DNA from: Balamuthia mandrillaris | Taxonomy: Eukaryota; Discosea; Longamoebia; Balamuthiidae | Direction: 5' to 3' | NCBI GenBank assembly: GCA_031835245.1 | Contig: JAVKOQ010000459.1 | Span: 1-35,751, forward strand | Length of the DNA: 35,751 bases | Shown: piece by piece, positions 1 through 10,989 of the stretch | Layout: each line of letters begins with the position of its first letter | How positions within the stretch are numbered: position 1 is the stretch's first letter | The notes under the pieces: generated by a model | Told to the model about the DNA's origin: nothing | Seen by the model: the letters and a program-made list of their open reading frames with translations, nothing else | Database searches by the model: none | Program-made: the position numbers and the translations under genes

Positions 1-168
1 AAAGCTTCTCTCTTCTACTTCTTCTTCAGTGTGCTGTTCGCTATCGGCAGCAACGTGCTCCTGCTGCGTCCAACCTTCCGTGCTGCTGCCTGCTTCCTCC
101 GAGCCTCCGGACGTAGCACCGTGGCCTCCTCCGCCGTGAGCCCATCCGGCCTTCTCGCTCTCTTCCAT
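1..168 (-). CDS. N-terminal part of an acidic, Gly/Glu-rich protein (runs off the window)
   Basis: An open frame reads from an ATG at 168 on the minus strand to base 1 without a stop, giving 56 codons. It begins MEESEKAGWAHGGGGHGATS and continues rich in Gly, Ser, Gln and Glu, ending in EEEVEERSF. The composition fits a disordered acidic N-terminus. The purine-rich context before the ATG (aaaag then ATGG) is a fair start context. It lies head to head with the gene starting at 304, so the 135 bp between them are probably a shared promoter. No domain is visible and I cannot name a product. The frame could also end in an intron beyond the window. Confidence 0.5.
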   Translation of the reverse strand, partial: MEESEKAGWAHGGGGHGATSGGSEEAGSSTEGWTQQEHVAADSEQHTEEEVEERSF

Positions 169-193
169 CTTTTCGTTTCGCTAAGTATTTCCC

Positions 194-260
194 GTCGACA
201 AAGACGTGTCGACCCGGAAAAGAGAAGCGTCGACACGACATTATATTCGTGTCGACACGA
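194..260. promoter_or_regulatory. Cluster of GTCGAC palindromes in a divergent promoter
   Basis: Four GTCGAC hexamers start at 194, 208, 229 and 251. The last sits in a perfect 14-bp palindrome, TCGTGTCGACACGA (247-260). The cluster fills the gap between the divergent starts at 168 (minus) and 304 (plus). Single GTCGAC sites also occur in other upstream gaps of this window (8087, 22692, 26524, 29587). A dimeric transcription-factor site is an inference; no known factor is assigned. Confidence 0.35.
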
Positions 261-303
261 TTAATTCAATGTCCCTTCCTTCATCTTCTCCGCTATAAAG
301 AAG

Positions 304-1282
304 ATGAAACGAAGATGGTTTGTGTGGATGTGCCCTATTCTTGTCGTCTGCTTCGCCTATGCCAGCACTGATGCATGTAACTTGAACTCCGTTGACGACT
401 TGTCTCCTTTGCCTGGGGAATGCGATGGACAGATTGCAAGAGCAAAAGCCATCCGCGAAAGATTTGCTGAGAGGGCCCGCCCTTGTTCTTTGGTCTGTGT
501 TCTTTCTGACCTGCCCAACATGCCCATGGAAAAGCTGCTAACGTTCTCCAATACAGTCTCAAATAATGTTGTTGAAGGAGGATGGAACGACTTCGTGTGC
601 GGAATGCTTTCCCAATTCAACGGGGCTATGGAGGATCCATCCTCCTTCTCCCTCTCTCCTTGCCGGGATGCACGTTCAAGTATGCGAAGCACCACATCCC
701 TACCAGGGGTTCGCTGAACATCGTTGCCACGAACCTTCGTTGTCTCCTACTTCCTCCAGCTACCTCTGCCGGCTCAACCAATATTGTACAGAAGAAGGTC
801 TATCACTCTAGATCTTATACTTTGCTTTTCTTTCTCTCTCATGTTCACTAAAACGAAGCATAGGCGTATGCAAAAACTTGAAGGACTCGCCTTCCCACTC
901 AAAGCCCTGTCATACTGGTCAAGACTGTCCATTCGGGCTTCGCTGCATTCGTCACCAATGCAAAATATGCCCGGAGGATGGAGAACCTCGTGGCCACTTC
1001 ACTTCTTCAGCGCAACGAACGAAAGGAGCCACGCTTCACTCGTTCAAGTGTGTGGAGGGAGAGTACGTTGAACTTGGAGCTGCTGAACAGGTGCGAGGAG
1101 GAATTCCCAATGCGCATCATCATCACACATGGAGTGATCCCTTTGCTGATCCTTCCACTCTCTTTATCTTCCTCATCATGACCTCGTTAAGCCTCTATGC
1201 CTTTGGCTATATCACGTTCATCCTTTCAAACGGTCTTAGGTTGATCTTCAAACAACAACTTTCTTCTATTTCAGACAAATAA
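304..1282 (+). CDS. Secreted Cys-rich protein with a C-terminal membrane segment
   Basis: The ATG at 304 opens a clear signal peptide (MKRRWFVWMCPILVVCFAYA). The best model has exons 304-594, 707-797 and 864-1282, which join in phase and give 266 residues. The second junction is well supported: it fuses CRLNQYCTEEG to VCKNL and then CHTGQDCPFGLRCIRHQCKIC, a Cys-rich, EB-module-like stretch. The first junction (594 to 707) is the weakest part of the model, because acceptor choice is open. Near the C-terminus a hydrophobic stretch of about 25 residues (FIFLIMTSLSLYAFGYITFI) predicts a membrane anchor, followed by a short basic tail. A role as a surface or adhesion protein is likely from topology only; the family is not recognised. 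Confidence 0.55.
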
Positions 1283-1502
1283 CTGTACATACAATACATA
1301 TATCGCTTAGGTTCATATTAACACATTGTGCATTTTTCTCGAGCATGCATGGTATTTCTGTGGAGCAAGCAATAAAGATAAAATGCTTCAGATCCAGCGT
1401 TTACCCTTTCCTCTGGTTTTCGTATTGGTTTCTAGCTCAGCTCAGCTGTGTTTTACTCCTTTCACTTTTGCTCTTTGTTTTCTTTGTGTTTTACTTGCTA
1501 GA

Positions 1503-1547
<45 letters not shown>

Positions 1548-1771
1548 CTTGTGTTTGGCAACGTCACCTCAGATATGACCTGGAAGCTCTCTTGAAACAC
1601 AAAAGGCAAGGGGGAGGTGGTTCTCTTCGCAGAGTGAAGCAGCACTTGCTTCTTATTTCAGTGCAAAACAAACACGATGCAACTCAACTGTTATACTTTA
1701 CAAATGCAGTACAGAATGTTATTAAAAAAAAGAGAAAAACTTTGCTTCTGTGTTCTCTCTCAACGTCATCG
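1283..1771. other. Tail-to-tail intergenic region with a CT microsatellite
   Basis: This gap lies between the 3' ends of the Cys-rich gene (plus) and the RhoGEF gene (minus). It holds a pure CT run at about 1505-1543 and otherwise AT-rich sequence that probably contains both 3' UTRs. The canonical AATAAA signal is seen at 1372. No gene is supported here. Confidence 0.5.
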
Positions 1772-4700
1772 TTATACTTCCTTTGAGGTTGCACCATTAC
1801 TACTTCTATGATGTTCTCGTCTTGATCTTCCTCCATTAGAGGTTCGAGTCGAACGGGACTTTTCTTTCTCTTTCTCTTTCTCTCCATGGCCATTTGCAGA
1901 AGTGGCGCTGTTAGAAAGGGCTCTGCGACTTGACTTCTCCTTTTCTCTCTCGCTATCGGAGATGGATACTTTTTCTGTTGCACGATGCCCATCTCGTGAT
2001 GCCGAGGTCGATGCCGATGCCAACTTTGAACTACGGTGCCGCTTTGTTGGAAAGCAAATAGAGAGAATGTTGAGCAAGCAAAAACAAACAAAGAAAACAA
2101 ACAGAAAACGGTGATAAATACCTTTTTAGAAGAGGACGAGGAAGATGAGGAAGATGAAGAAGATGCAGAAGAAGAGGACGAAGCGGTGGAGATAGACTTT
2201 GGTACGACGGCAGAAGAGGAAACAGAAGGTGGTAGCCGTGGCGTTGTGGCGGGCAGCTGGCTCCCACCCTCGGCGGCCATCTTGGCCATATGCGTGATAG
2301 AATCCACCCAAGAAAGCATCTCCGCTTCAGACTCTGCTCGAAGAATGTAGATCCTATGAGGAGTGATCACACGGAATTGCCACTGTTCTCCTTCCTCAAC
2401 TTCCTCGTTGTGGTCGTGGGTAGAGGCGGCGGCGGCGGTTTCGTCCTCAGTGCCTCCGATCTCAGCATAGGCCACCAGCAGGTTTACCGTTCCTGAACGT
2501 GTTTGACTCTTTGGATATAAAATATTAGAAATGTTCATTTATAGTCGGAGAGAGGAGAACTAAGGAAGAGAGGCCGATCCGAGGTTACCTGGTCATCTTT
2601 GTAGTAGTCCAAAGAGGAACCGTACATGTGGAACCAGCATCTGGTCCAGGCGCTGCCGGCAGCTCGTTTTCTGTACAAGTAACCTTTCTTTTCTGCTCTG
2701 ATCCTTCCCTTCTTTTGTCTAATGGTGCCAACTACGCTTCCTTCCATTGGTTCTCTCTGTATCTGCAATAAGTACAAGAGTAAGCATAAGAAGCAACAGA
2801 AAAAGGACTTCAGCAAGACACACCATGTCTCTATACTTGGTGGAAATCCAGTTGACTTTCAGGGCGTGTGAGTCTCGAGGCACAGGCTTCTGCATGTAGC
2901 TCGGCACTTGCTTCTCATAAGTGGCGTTAGCCTTGGCATTGCCTAACTTTTGCATGGCCTCAATGTCCTCTCCTTTCCACTTGCCAAAGCGAACGGCCCG
3001 CACGCGATGGTCTCTGCCCAGCAGCCTGCGATGAATGCCGCTGCACTCGCTGCACAGGAATACTCCCACGGTTACGTTCGCCCACGATGGCTCTGGTTGT
3101 GCTGTAGTTTGGAAAAAGGTTAACTCCATTGCGTTCATATCCATGCTCCTACTCTTCTTTTGACAAAAGGGAGATGAACGTACAGCACTCAGCGCAAATG
3201 GTATTAGCAGGTACTCTCAGTAGATCATTGATGGCCTTCTGTACATCGACAGCACTCTCCGACGTGGTTTGCTGTTGCTGCTCCAACAACGTGAAGATGC
3301 TCTTGCGTATGTGTGAGATCCACTCCATTCGGGACTGGGGGTCCTCCGCCGCGAAGAAGTAGATGCGATTGGGGGTGATGAGCTGGAAGCAATAGTCCCT
3401 GGGCACGACGTGCTCCAACTTGACGGAGCACTGAGAGACAAAGATAAAGCTGCTGGGCTTCTCTGTAGGGGAGCAGGGCTTATCCTTGAAACAATAGAGC
3501 ACGCCCTCCTTCAGGATGTACCAACGAGGGCTCCACTCCTCGTTGGAGGTGTGCTTAAAGAGTACACCACTGATCTCCGCATCTACCAGCTCCTCTGCGC
3601 AGGTGTAATGCCCTTTAAAGGAGTCATCCTGGACACCAAGGAGCTGTCCTTGTCGAGAGCGAGCAAGCTCCAGCTCGTTGTTGATGGTCTCGTCCAAGCA
3701 ATACAACCAGGAGGCCTTCTCATCGGGGCAGTTGGCAGAGAAGGAGAACGTTGTCTGCTCAGCAGTTCGTATCTGAAATACGTTGCGCACAGTGTGGTCG
3801 TTGAAGCGTTTCATGGCGGTGTCATCGGTGAGGTCAAGCAGGTCGCTGTTCTTCAGCATGATCTTTTGTCGGAACTTGAAGGTGGCCTCCTCATCGATGA
3901 TGGTCTCAAGGTCAGTCGGAGTGAAAGCACTGCTGTTGGCTTGCTGCATGTCCTCCAGGGTCTGGTTGAGGGAGTGAGCGGGAATGGTCTTGCGCATGGC
4001 TTTCTTCTGCTGTCTCTTCTTCTTGCTGTTCTTGTTCTTCTTGGCTTTCTCCTTTTTGCTCAGCTCGCCGACGACTGTCGTCAGCGTCACTCGTTTGTTG
4101 CGTCGCTTGGAGAAGAGGCCTTTGGATTGCGTTGTGGGAGTGGTGGCGATCAACATGTCATTGAAAAGGAAGTAGTAGTGCATTTTCTTTGTGGCAGAGG
4201 CTTCGTCGATGTCCGTGAGATATCCTCTTCGTACATAACGTCGATGCGGTTGAGCCAAGTTTGTCTGTTTTGATGTGTTAAATATGTACCCAACAAATTG
4301 ACGAAGAAACAAATAAAACGAACCAATCCGGTAAGCCGTTCTTGTATGCGAGTAACTTGGTTGAGACATTCAGCCTCTCTCTTCTTTTCGTTGACATAGT
4401 CCGCAACTTGCTTCATCTGCGACAATGCCTTGCACAGGTTTTCATAGTCGGCATGGTCAGGATCCGTGTGACGGAACAAGTCCTATATTTAAAACGGTGT
4501 TTCAGAATCCGTCCGCTTTTAGCGCTACTAGGAGAGAACGAGAAGAAAGAACGAGGCAAAAAAAAAAAAAGAGTGACAAGAGAGATAAACCGAAAGACAA
4601 ACGGAGAAGAAAGCAAATGGTACCTCTATAAGGAGCACATAACGAGGGATTCTTTGAATGGGTAGAATCAAGAACCCTCCCAAATGGAGACCTTGCGACT

Positions 4701-7700
4701 GCTTCTGTGCTTCTTCAAGAAACACACGGAACTTGTGGTTCTTTCTTGCATCCATCAACAGAGAGAACGTGTTGTTATAGTTATTGACATACATCGTGTA
4801 TACTTTAAAGAATGTTATCTGTGATTATTTTTTTTGTTGAATTGGGAAGTTAAATACGGCGAGAAGAAGAAGAAGAACGAAGAAGAAGAAGAAGAACAAG
4901 AAGAAGAAGAAGCAGAAGCAAAAGAACAAGAACGAACCATTTCCAAAAAGATATCACCCATACGCTGTCCCTCAGCAATCCAGTTCTTCATTCTCGCCTC
5001 CAATCTTGCCAACAGCTGACGGTTATAGTTCAGGATGACCTCCACCTGCGAGAAGATGCTCTTCACGTTCCTTGGGCTGATAATGGAGCCCCCCATCTCC
5101 AACAAGGGATGGTAGTAGACCTTGAGCAGCAACTCAAGGCGAGAGACGAACGTTCTCTCCGAGGAGAGAACCTCCCTCGCCACTGCCGTTCTCCTCAAAC
5201 GTCGGCGATAGCTCAGGCGAGCACAACGCCCTCGATAGAGAGCTTGGAAGCGAACCACTCCGCGCATTGCCTTCTCGTTCTTCAGGAAGCGATGCAACAC
5301 TTGGTCGCACTCTTGCGTGAGGCGAAGAGTGTGACGAGCCAGAAACGCACGAACCAGGGTTTGAAGCAAGACGGCCGCGTGAGTGTGTTGCGGAGAGGAG
5401 GGCATCAGCATGACGGTGGATATGGGGCTGCCTCGCAAGGTCGTCATACCGCTGCCAGCACCGCTCATCATGCCCATCATGTTGTTCATCATCATGTTCA
5501 TCATGCCCATCACCATCGCCTTCTCTGGGTTGGCTTGCATGGAGGCAAGGAGGAGAGCATCATCATCATCCTCTTGCTCTGTTTCGTGGCTGTCGTTGCG
5601 GTACCATTCGCCAGAGACGGTGGTTGTATCCTCTTCCTCCTCTGTCATCGCTGCAATGGACCTGTCTTCTGATGACTTTTCCTCTTCTGCTTTTGTTTCT
5701 TCGTCACCGACGTCTCGTTGCCTCTGTTTTGTCAGCCCCTTTTCCTTCTTCTTGTGTGCTTCACGTTCTTCGTCTGCCTTCTCCTTCTCCTTGTCTCTCT
5801 GAACGGTCACACCAGTCTTATCATCCTCTTCTGCTTGAGTGGGTTCGGCCCTTCTGTTGCTCTCCTCTTTCGATGAGGCTGCCGTTGTGGCCGTCCTTTT
5901 CTTGGCCGCAGACAAGGCATCCACAACGTCCACAACCATTCCTTCCTCCCCCGAGATGGTGTTCCTTCGGCCTCTTTCCCTTCTGTCCCTCTTACGACGA
6001 CTCTTCCTTCTTCGCTCTGCCTCATCCTTCAATGCGTCTCGTTCTCGTTCTCCTTCCTCTCCTTCTCCCTCTTTCTTCTTTGCGAGTGTGGCACGAGGAG
6101 AGTCGACGCCGACCGCCTCCTTCAACCGCTTCTCCTTCTGCTCTCGCTCTCTTCGGGCCTTGGTGGCGGCTTCGGTCTCGCCTCCTCTGTAGGTTCGGGC
6201 TCCTCCCTCTCTGACAGCATCGGCCGAAGCGGCAGGTGGCAGTTCTTTGGGTGAGCTTTTGCTGAGACGAGCGCTCTTGCTTCCTTTGCGTCTGCGAGAG
6301 GCAGAAGACTTAAAAGGAGGAGCTTGGAGGACGAGCGCCGGGACCACGGGAGTCTTTTTTTCGGGCCTCTCCGCCTCTTTGGGGCTCACGAGCAGCGGTG
6401 TTGGCGCTTGTTCTTGTTCTTCTGGGTGGTCATCCCCTTTTGTTGCTTCTGCTGTTGGTTTATGTGCCTCTTTTCTGTCTTCCCCTTTGTGGGCAGCTTG
6501 TTCTTCTTCGGGACGAACTGCTTGCTCTGCTTGGGCAGGCTCTCGTTTGGCAGAGAGTGCTGCTTCGGGACCAGGACCTCCTTGCTCGGCGTGGCTCCGT
6601 TCTCCCTCCTTTTGTTCGCTTTCGTCGGGTTTGGTTGGCTGAGGTTGTTGTTCGAGCGTTTCGTTTTCTTGCCCTATCACCGCATTCTCCGGTGGCTCCG
6701 GCTCCTTTGCGTTAGCCTCTTCTGTCTGCTCCACCTCTTTGGCCTCATCGTTGGCTTCTTCTCCTTCCTCCTCTGCTTCCTCTTGTTGTGCCTCCGCTCC
6801 TTGTATTTGTGCTTTCGCTTCTTTCTCTTCTTTCGCCTTTTCTTTTTCTGTTGCTTCTTCCTCCTCTTCTTGCTTCTTTTCCTTTCCTTTGCCCTGTTGA
6901 CCGTCCGCTTCGGCTTGGTGAACAAACCCGATACGAGCTCCTTTTCTCCTTTTCTCTTCCTCTTCTTTCTGTTTGCGTTTCTTCTCCTCCTCTCTTCGGG
7001 CTTTTGCCTCGTCCTTTATCTTTTGGAACAGCTTGGTCTTTGTAATGAAGAGCCACAGCACGGCCAACAGCTGCTTCTGGTTTCCGTTCACCATGTCTAC
7101 ATTTGTAACAATGGAGGAACGAACGTTAAGCCAGAAGAAGAACATCGAAGAAGATAGAGTGAAGACTAAACAAACCGTAAGAGTTAAGGCCGATGATGGT
7201 GATGCGGTATTCCTCCAGGCGTTGAAGGACAAGGTCGATGTTGTCGATCTTGTGGGCTCTTTTGGTGGGGTGTGAGTGAGCACGCGGTATGCGTTGCCCC
7301 GTGAGTTCCTCCAAGAGGTTGACGAACAAGACTCCGTCAGTCAGGGCTTCCTCCAAGCGTTCAGGAGAGGCAATGCGAAAGTTTCTCTCTTTCAAGTGGT
7401 GGTTGATCCATTTGGTGAAAGTCTAGCATTTCGAAAGAAAATAGTTTAAAAGGAAGAACAACAAGGGTAAGAGAAACAGAGAGATGAAAACGAAAAGTGG
7501 TGTACCTCTCTCTGAGAGGAGGCCCAATGCCCGGCAGCAGAGTAAGCGATCTTTTTGTCAATGTCGTTCCCCCAGATTGACCTGCCCAGCCAGGCTGGAG
7601 TGTTGCCGCTAGGTCTGGCTTCCTGGGCTTTGCGCAGCATGATGAAAGAGGAGGAGGTGAGGTTCTCTGCAGGGCTGGGCAGGATGACTTCCTCGGGGAG

Positions 7701-7742
7701 ATAGTCCAGAGGTTTTGCCAGGTCTTCGTAGGAGTCTTCCAT
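1772..7742 (-). CDS. CH-IQ-RhoGEF-PH-PH-ArfGAP-PH multidomain signalling protein (1728 aa)
   Basis: Ten exons join in phase: 7742-7506, 7422-7176, 7096-4938, 4818-4624, 4482-4324, 4264-3184, 3101-2824, 2762-2589, 2508-2122 and 2041-1772. Domains in order: a calponin-homology domain (about residues 70-190, with TFTKWINHHL and LTDGVLFVNLLEELTG); a long Lys/Glu-rich linker; two IQ motifs (about 735-795, AAVLLQTLVRAFLARH); a DH/RhoGEF domain (about 800-995, with LILPIQRIPRYVLLI); a PH domain carrying a basic insertion; a second PH domain (about 1230-1330); an ArfGAP zinc finger (about 1345-1455, CAEC then CSECSGIHRRLLG, so C-x2-C-x16-C-x2-C is intact with its Arg); a third PH domain; and a Ser/Arg-rich tail. 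The protein should couple Rho activation to Arf inactivation at actin-rich membranes. Calmodulin binding to the IQ motifs is expected from the family. The start at 7742 is the first ATG before the CH domain; further upstream exons cannot be excluded. Confidence 0.88.
4859..4930 (-). repeat. TTC-type microsatellite inside the RhoGEF intron 3
   Basis: The plus strand reads as GAA/GAAC units. Sense to the gene this is a pyrimidine run (TTC/TTG) inside the intron between exons 3 and 4 (4819-4937). It gives the intron a polypyrimidine tract. Confidence 0.8.
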
Positions 7743-7900
7743 CTTGTTGAGTATGAACGCACAATGACTGCTGTATCGTTACAAAAGAGCTTATAGCTTA
7801 CTCGCTATTGTTTTATTTTTCGCAGCGTTGAGGGCGTCGTATCCAGGTTGCGTTCTTTTTTTATGTTTTTCACCCTCCTCTTTGCACTTTCACACGAAGC

Positions 7901-8100
7901 CTATGAGGAAAAAATTGGTTGGTGAAGAAAAGAAAAACGACGAATGTTATGCTTACTCTCACCGGTCTGGAAGTAGGGCAGATACACGAAGCCAAGAGAG
8001 TTGACGCCGGGGTGGTGTTGTCCACTCTTTGATCCTAACGAAAAGGGCTGATTCCGCAAAGTGGCCCACTCCAGCCAAAAGACGCTGTCGACAAAATTCA
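7901..8100 (-). pseudogene. Possible terminal exon or gene relic, minus strand
   Basis: After an acceptor-like site (TTTTGTCGACAG) the minus strand encodes SVFWLEWATLRNQPF followed by SLGSKSGQHHPGVNSLGFVY and LPYFQTG. This is not low-complexity and looks like real coding sequence. It ends at a good donor (GTGAGAGT). Splicing to the next acceptor (TCATAG) would add only two residues before a stop. No upstream exon can be found before the BTB gene promoter. A second, similar acceptor (TTTTTGTAGACAG) lies 170 bp upstream and is followed by another open stretch. It may be a truncated gene relic, or a rare 5' exon of the RhoGEF gene. I do not recognise the family. Confidence 0.2.
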
Positions 8101-8135
8101 AAAAAGGAAATAATGGGGAAGTAAAGAATTTTTCG

Positions 8136-8186
8136 TTCGTTTTAAGGGAAAAATGAGGAAGTGGGTCATTTTTCCCTTAAAACGAA
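8136..8186. repeat. Perfect 21-bp inverted repeat with 9-nt loop
   Basis: The arms 8136-8156 and 8166-8186 are exact reverse complements, centred on a loop of nine bases (GGAAGTGGG). The arms carry TTAAGGGAAAAATGA. The structure lies about 190 bp upstream of the BTB gene start. It could be a small hairpin element (MITE-like) or a cruciform/regulatory site. Confidence 0.75.
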
Positions 8187-8376
8187 AAAAAGTTAAAAAC
8201 TTTTTGCCACCACACGGAATCGAACCTACGGTTCCAAAGAGGATGCTGTCTACAAAAATTAAGGGACAATCCTTTCGCAGAAGAGAAAGTTTTTCTGTAG
8301 CCAAATTTTTTCGTCCAACAAACAAAAAATTTTTCTTGAGTAGCAGAGAGTAGTGGTGATCATTAATCCATTTTCA

Positions 8377-8854
8377 ATGGGAGCTGACAAGGGCAAGGAA
8401 AAGATAATGGGCGCCGGCGCTTCCTCCTCTTCCTCCTCTTCTTCTTCTGTCGAAAAGGCCAAGGCGTCGGGGAGGCAACAGAAGGGCGTGCCGGATACCG
8501 CGCGCAACCGCAGCGAGTTTGGCCAGAAGCTTCAGCAGGGCCTCTCGTTGCTCTTCAACAATCAGCTCTTCTCCGACGTGACCTTGCTCTTGGGTTCCAA
8601 GAAGGAGCAGGTCTATGCTCACAGGTATAATTTTTTCCCTCCTCATCGCCTTCTTGTAATATTTATTTACGATGATTAAAAATTATTTAGAGGTTTGTTG
8701 GCCGGCTGGTCGCCAAAGCTGAAGGAGCTGTTCGACAAGAACCCAACGGGGCCAGCGGTGGAGCTCCCCTCGCTCAAGGAGCACAATGTGGAGAACTTCA
8801 AGCTGCTGCTTGAGTACATGTACAAAGGCTCTTGCACCCAGAAAATAACCGCGT

Positions 8855-8898
<44 letters not shown>

Positions 8899-10867
8899 GC
8901 GTTACCTCTTTTTCTCTCTTAGCACTCTTTCATGTCGCTTCTTTTTAACGCGGTGAAACTACATAAAGCGACAATGCCATGTCTCTGTTGGAACTGGCGC
9001 ATGAGTACGGCGTGTCCCCCGTGAAGGAAGAGTGCGGTGTCTTCTTGTTTAACTCATCCAAGGAAATACAAGCCGGCAAACTATTGGAGATCGTCGAAGA
9101 GTTTCAGACCAGAAAACTAGAGGTCAGCACAATAACAATTGTCTTGTTAATTTCCTTTGCTAACGTTACCTTTTCTCTTTGGTCTTGTCGTATCCTTCGT
9201 AAAGACATTGGTGGCTGAGCATTTGGGTTTGTTTTTTTGCTCTCGTCTCTTCTTTTACCTTTCTTTCTCGCTTCTTTCTTACAGTGAAAACTTTCTTTCA
9301 TCGCAGCCACAAACTTTGAAAGCCTGCTGGAAGAAAACACTTTATGGGATTTGAATGTTAGCACTTGGGTTGAACTGCTCAAAAGTGACAAAGTTCAAAT
9401 TGCTAGGTATTGTTCTTCTTTTCTTCTTTGTTCTTCTTGTTCTTGTTCTTGTTCTTCTTCTTCTTCTTGTTCTTGTTCTTCTTGTTCTTCTTGTTCTTCT
9501 TGTTCTTCTTCTTCTTCTTCTTCTTCGTTGTGCTGTTCTTCCCTTTTGTTAACGGCCTTTATACCGGGTTATTAGAGAAGAGGAATTGTTCAATGCGGCG
9601 CTGAGGTTTGCCGACAAGAAAGCCAAAAACAAGAAAGAAAGGAAGCAGATACTGGAGCAATTGCTTCCCCACATCCGTTACGCCTTTTGCTCTCCACAGT
9701 TCTTGGTCGAGGAGGTGGAACAAAATGAAGAGCTAATGGCAGTCCAAGCGCTTAAAGGTATTTTCTCACCTCTCCACATGAAGGCCACAAAACTTATCGC
9801 AGCCATATGCAAAAAACAAAAAAAAAGATGGTCTGTATTATGCCTTCCGGTGGAGAGTATGTCCCAAGGCTGCCAATCCACTCATCTTAGAAAGAAGGTG
9901 TGGCAGCTTGAACGTCAGCTTACAATGGGATCCTTCTCAACCTGTACTCTCTCTCTCTCTCTCTCTTGCTCTCTTTCTTTCTCCTCCATTTTTGCTGCTT
10001 AGGGAGTTAGCTAAAAAGCAACGAGTGTATCTGTTTTCGCTCTTTTACGCTTCCTAACTCATCTTCTTTCAACAAAAAACACTCCTGCAAAACAAAAGTT
10101 CACATATGGCATTTACACTATTTCGGAGGATGGCTTTGAAGCTCACAAGACCACCATGCCTGGCACCATCTACATCCTTCGTACCACAGAAATGTTGGAA
10201 GCACCTGGCGCTTACTATTATGAAATCTTGGTGAAGACCCTCTCTGGCTCCTCTGAAGTTCACATTGGTCTTGCTACTACCAGCTTTGCGTATGTCTCTC
10301 TTCTCTCACTCTCTCTCTCTCTCTCTCACTCACTCACTCTCTCTCTCTCTACTTCTTCTTCTTCTTCTTCTTCTTCTTGTTCTTGTTCTTCTTCTTCTTC
10401 TTCTTCTTCTTCTTCTTCTTCTTCTTTGTTATTTCTTTATGTTGATTTTTATGTTATACAAAAAAAAAATCAGCTTCAACTCGGCGTATTTGCGAGCAAA
10501 CGGTTCCTACTTCTACGACCGCACATCGGGCATCATGCAGGGCAACCAGACCATAACCTCTGCGCCGTCCCTCGCCAACGGGGATAGGATCGGCTTCCTC
10601 GTGGATTTCTCCAACTCCACCTTGGAAATCTTCCGCAACGATCAGTCCGTCTACGTCTTCAAGAACATCCCCTACCAGCTCTGGCCCTGCATTGCTGCTC
10701 GGTACTTTATTTTTCTCTCCCCTTTTTGTTGCTTTCTTCTCTCTTTTTTTAACTTTTCTCTTGCAATCTTTTGTTGTTGTGGTTTGGATGACTGCAGTGA
10801 TGTGGGCACCAAATTGGAGCTGGTGTGCGGCAAAACGCCCTCCCTTTACAACCTCAGCGACAAGTAA
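8377..10867 (+). CDS. BTB-BACK-SPRY domain protein (490 aa)
   Basis: Ten exons join in phase: 8377-8624, 8691-8852, 8969-9122, 9205-9226, 9307-9406, 9576-9757, 9828-9943, 10099-10289, 10474-10701 and 10798-10867. After a Ser-rich N-terminus comes a BTB/POZ domain (about residues 45-150: NNQLFSDVTLLLGS, VYAHR, LLLEYMYKG), then a BACK helical region (about 150-290), then a SPRY/PHR-like beta domain to the end (YYYEILVKTLSGSSEVHIGL, NGDRIGFLVDF, LEIFRNDQSVYVF). BTB-BACK proteins usually serve as substrate adaptors for Cullin-3 ubiquitin ligases, with the SPRY domain choosing the target; that role is inference here. Exon 4 is only 22 nt (TLVAEHL). Exon 7 has a weak acceptor after an A-run, but its frame is needed to reach the SPRY part. 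Introns carry CT and TTC/TTG microsatellites. Confidence 0.87.
8862..8898 (+). repeat. CT microsatellite in intron 2 of the BTB gene
   Basis: A pure CT run follows the exon 2 donor directly and is pyrimidine-rich on the coding strand. Confidence 0.85.
9413..9533 (+). repeat. TTC/TTG microsatellite in intron 5 of the BTB gene
   Basis: TTCTTCTTG-type units fill most of the intron between exons ending at 9406 and starting at 9576. The pyrimidine strand is the coding strand. Confidence 0.85.
10301..10432 (+). repeat. CT then TTC microsatellites in intron 8 of the BTB gene
   Basis: A CT run (about 10301-10352) passes into TTC/TTG units (to about 10430) inside the intron 10290-10473. Both are pyrimidine-rich on the coding strand. 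Confidence 0.85.
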
Positions 10868-10989
10868 CGCCCCAAAGGCCAATGTACACAACAGAAAAAC
10901 CCTTTCCCCCACGCTTGCCCACTTGCTTGCGCCTTTAAAACAATAATGCTCTGGGGAAATACAAGTGGGTATTGGCCTCTAGGGAGGAA

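Larger units (their letters stand above)
7743..8376. other. Divergent intergenic region, RhoGEF (-) and BTB gene (+)
   Basis: This 634-bp gap separates two head-to-head genes and should hold both promoters. It contains a possible small minus-strand exon (7901-8100, listed separately), a TGTCGACA palindrome at 8086-8093 and a 21-bp perfect inverted repeat at 8136-8186. No other gene is supported. Confidence 0.5.

Noticed and set aside
3410-4273. 287-codon plus-strand frame
   Set aside because: It is antisense to exon 6 of the RhoGEF gene, which has clear PH domains on the other strand.
6324-7157. 277-codon plus-strand frame rich in Leu and Phe
   Set aside because: It is antisense to the Lys/Glu-rich linker of the RhoGEF protein; Leu/Phe/Ser content is the expected mirror.
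8195-8260. tRNA-like B box (GGTTCGATTCC) on the minus strand followed by a T-run
   Set aside because: The bases beside the loop do not pair into a T stem, and no matching acceptor stem, D arm or anticodon arm could be found upstream.
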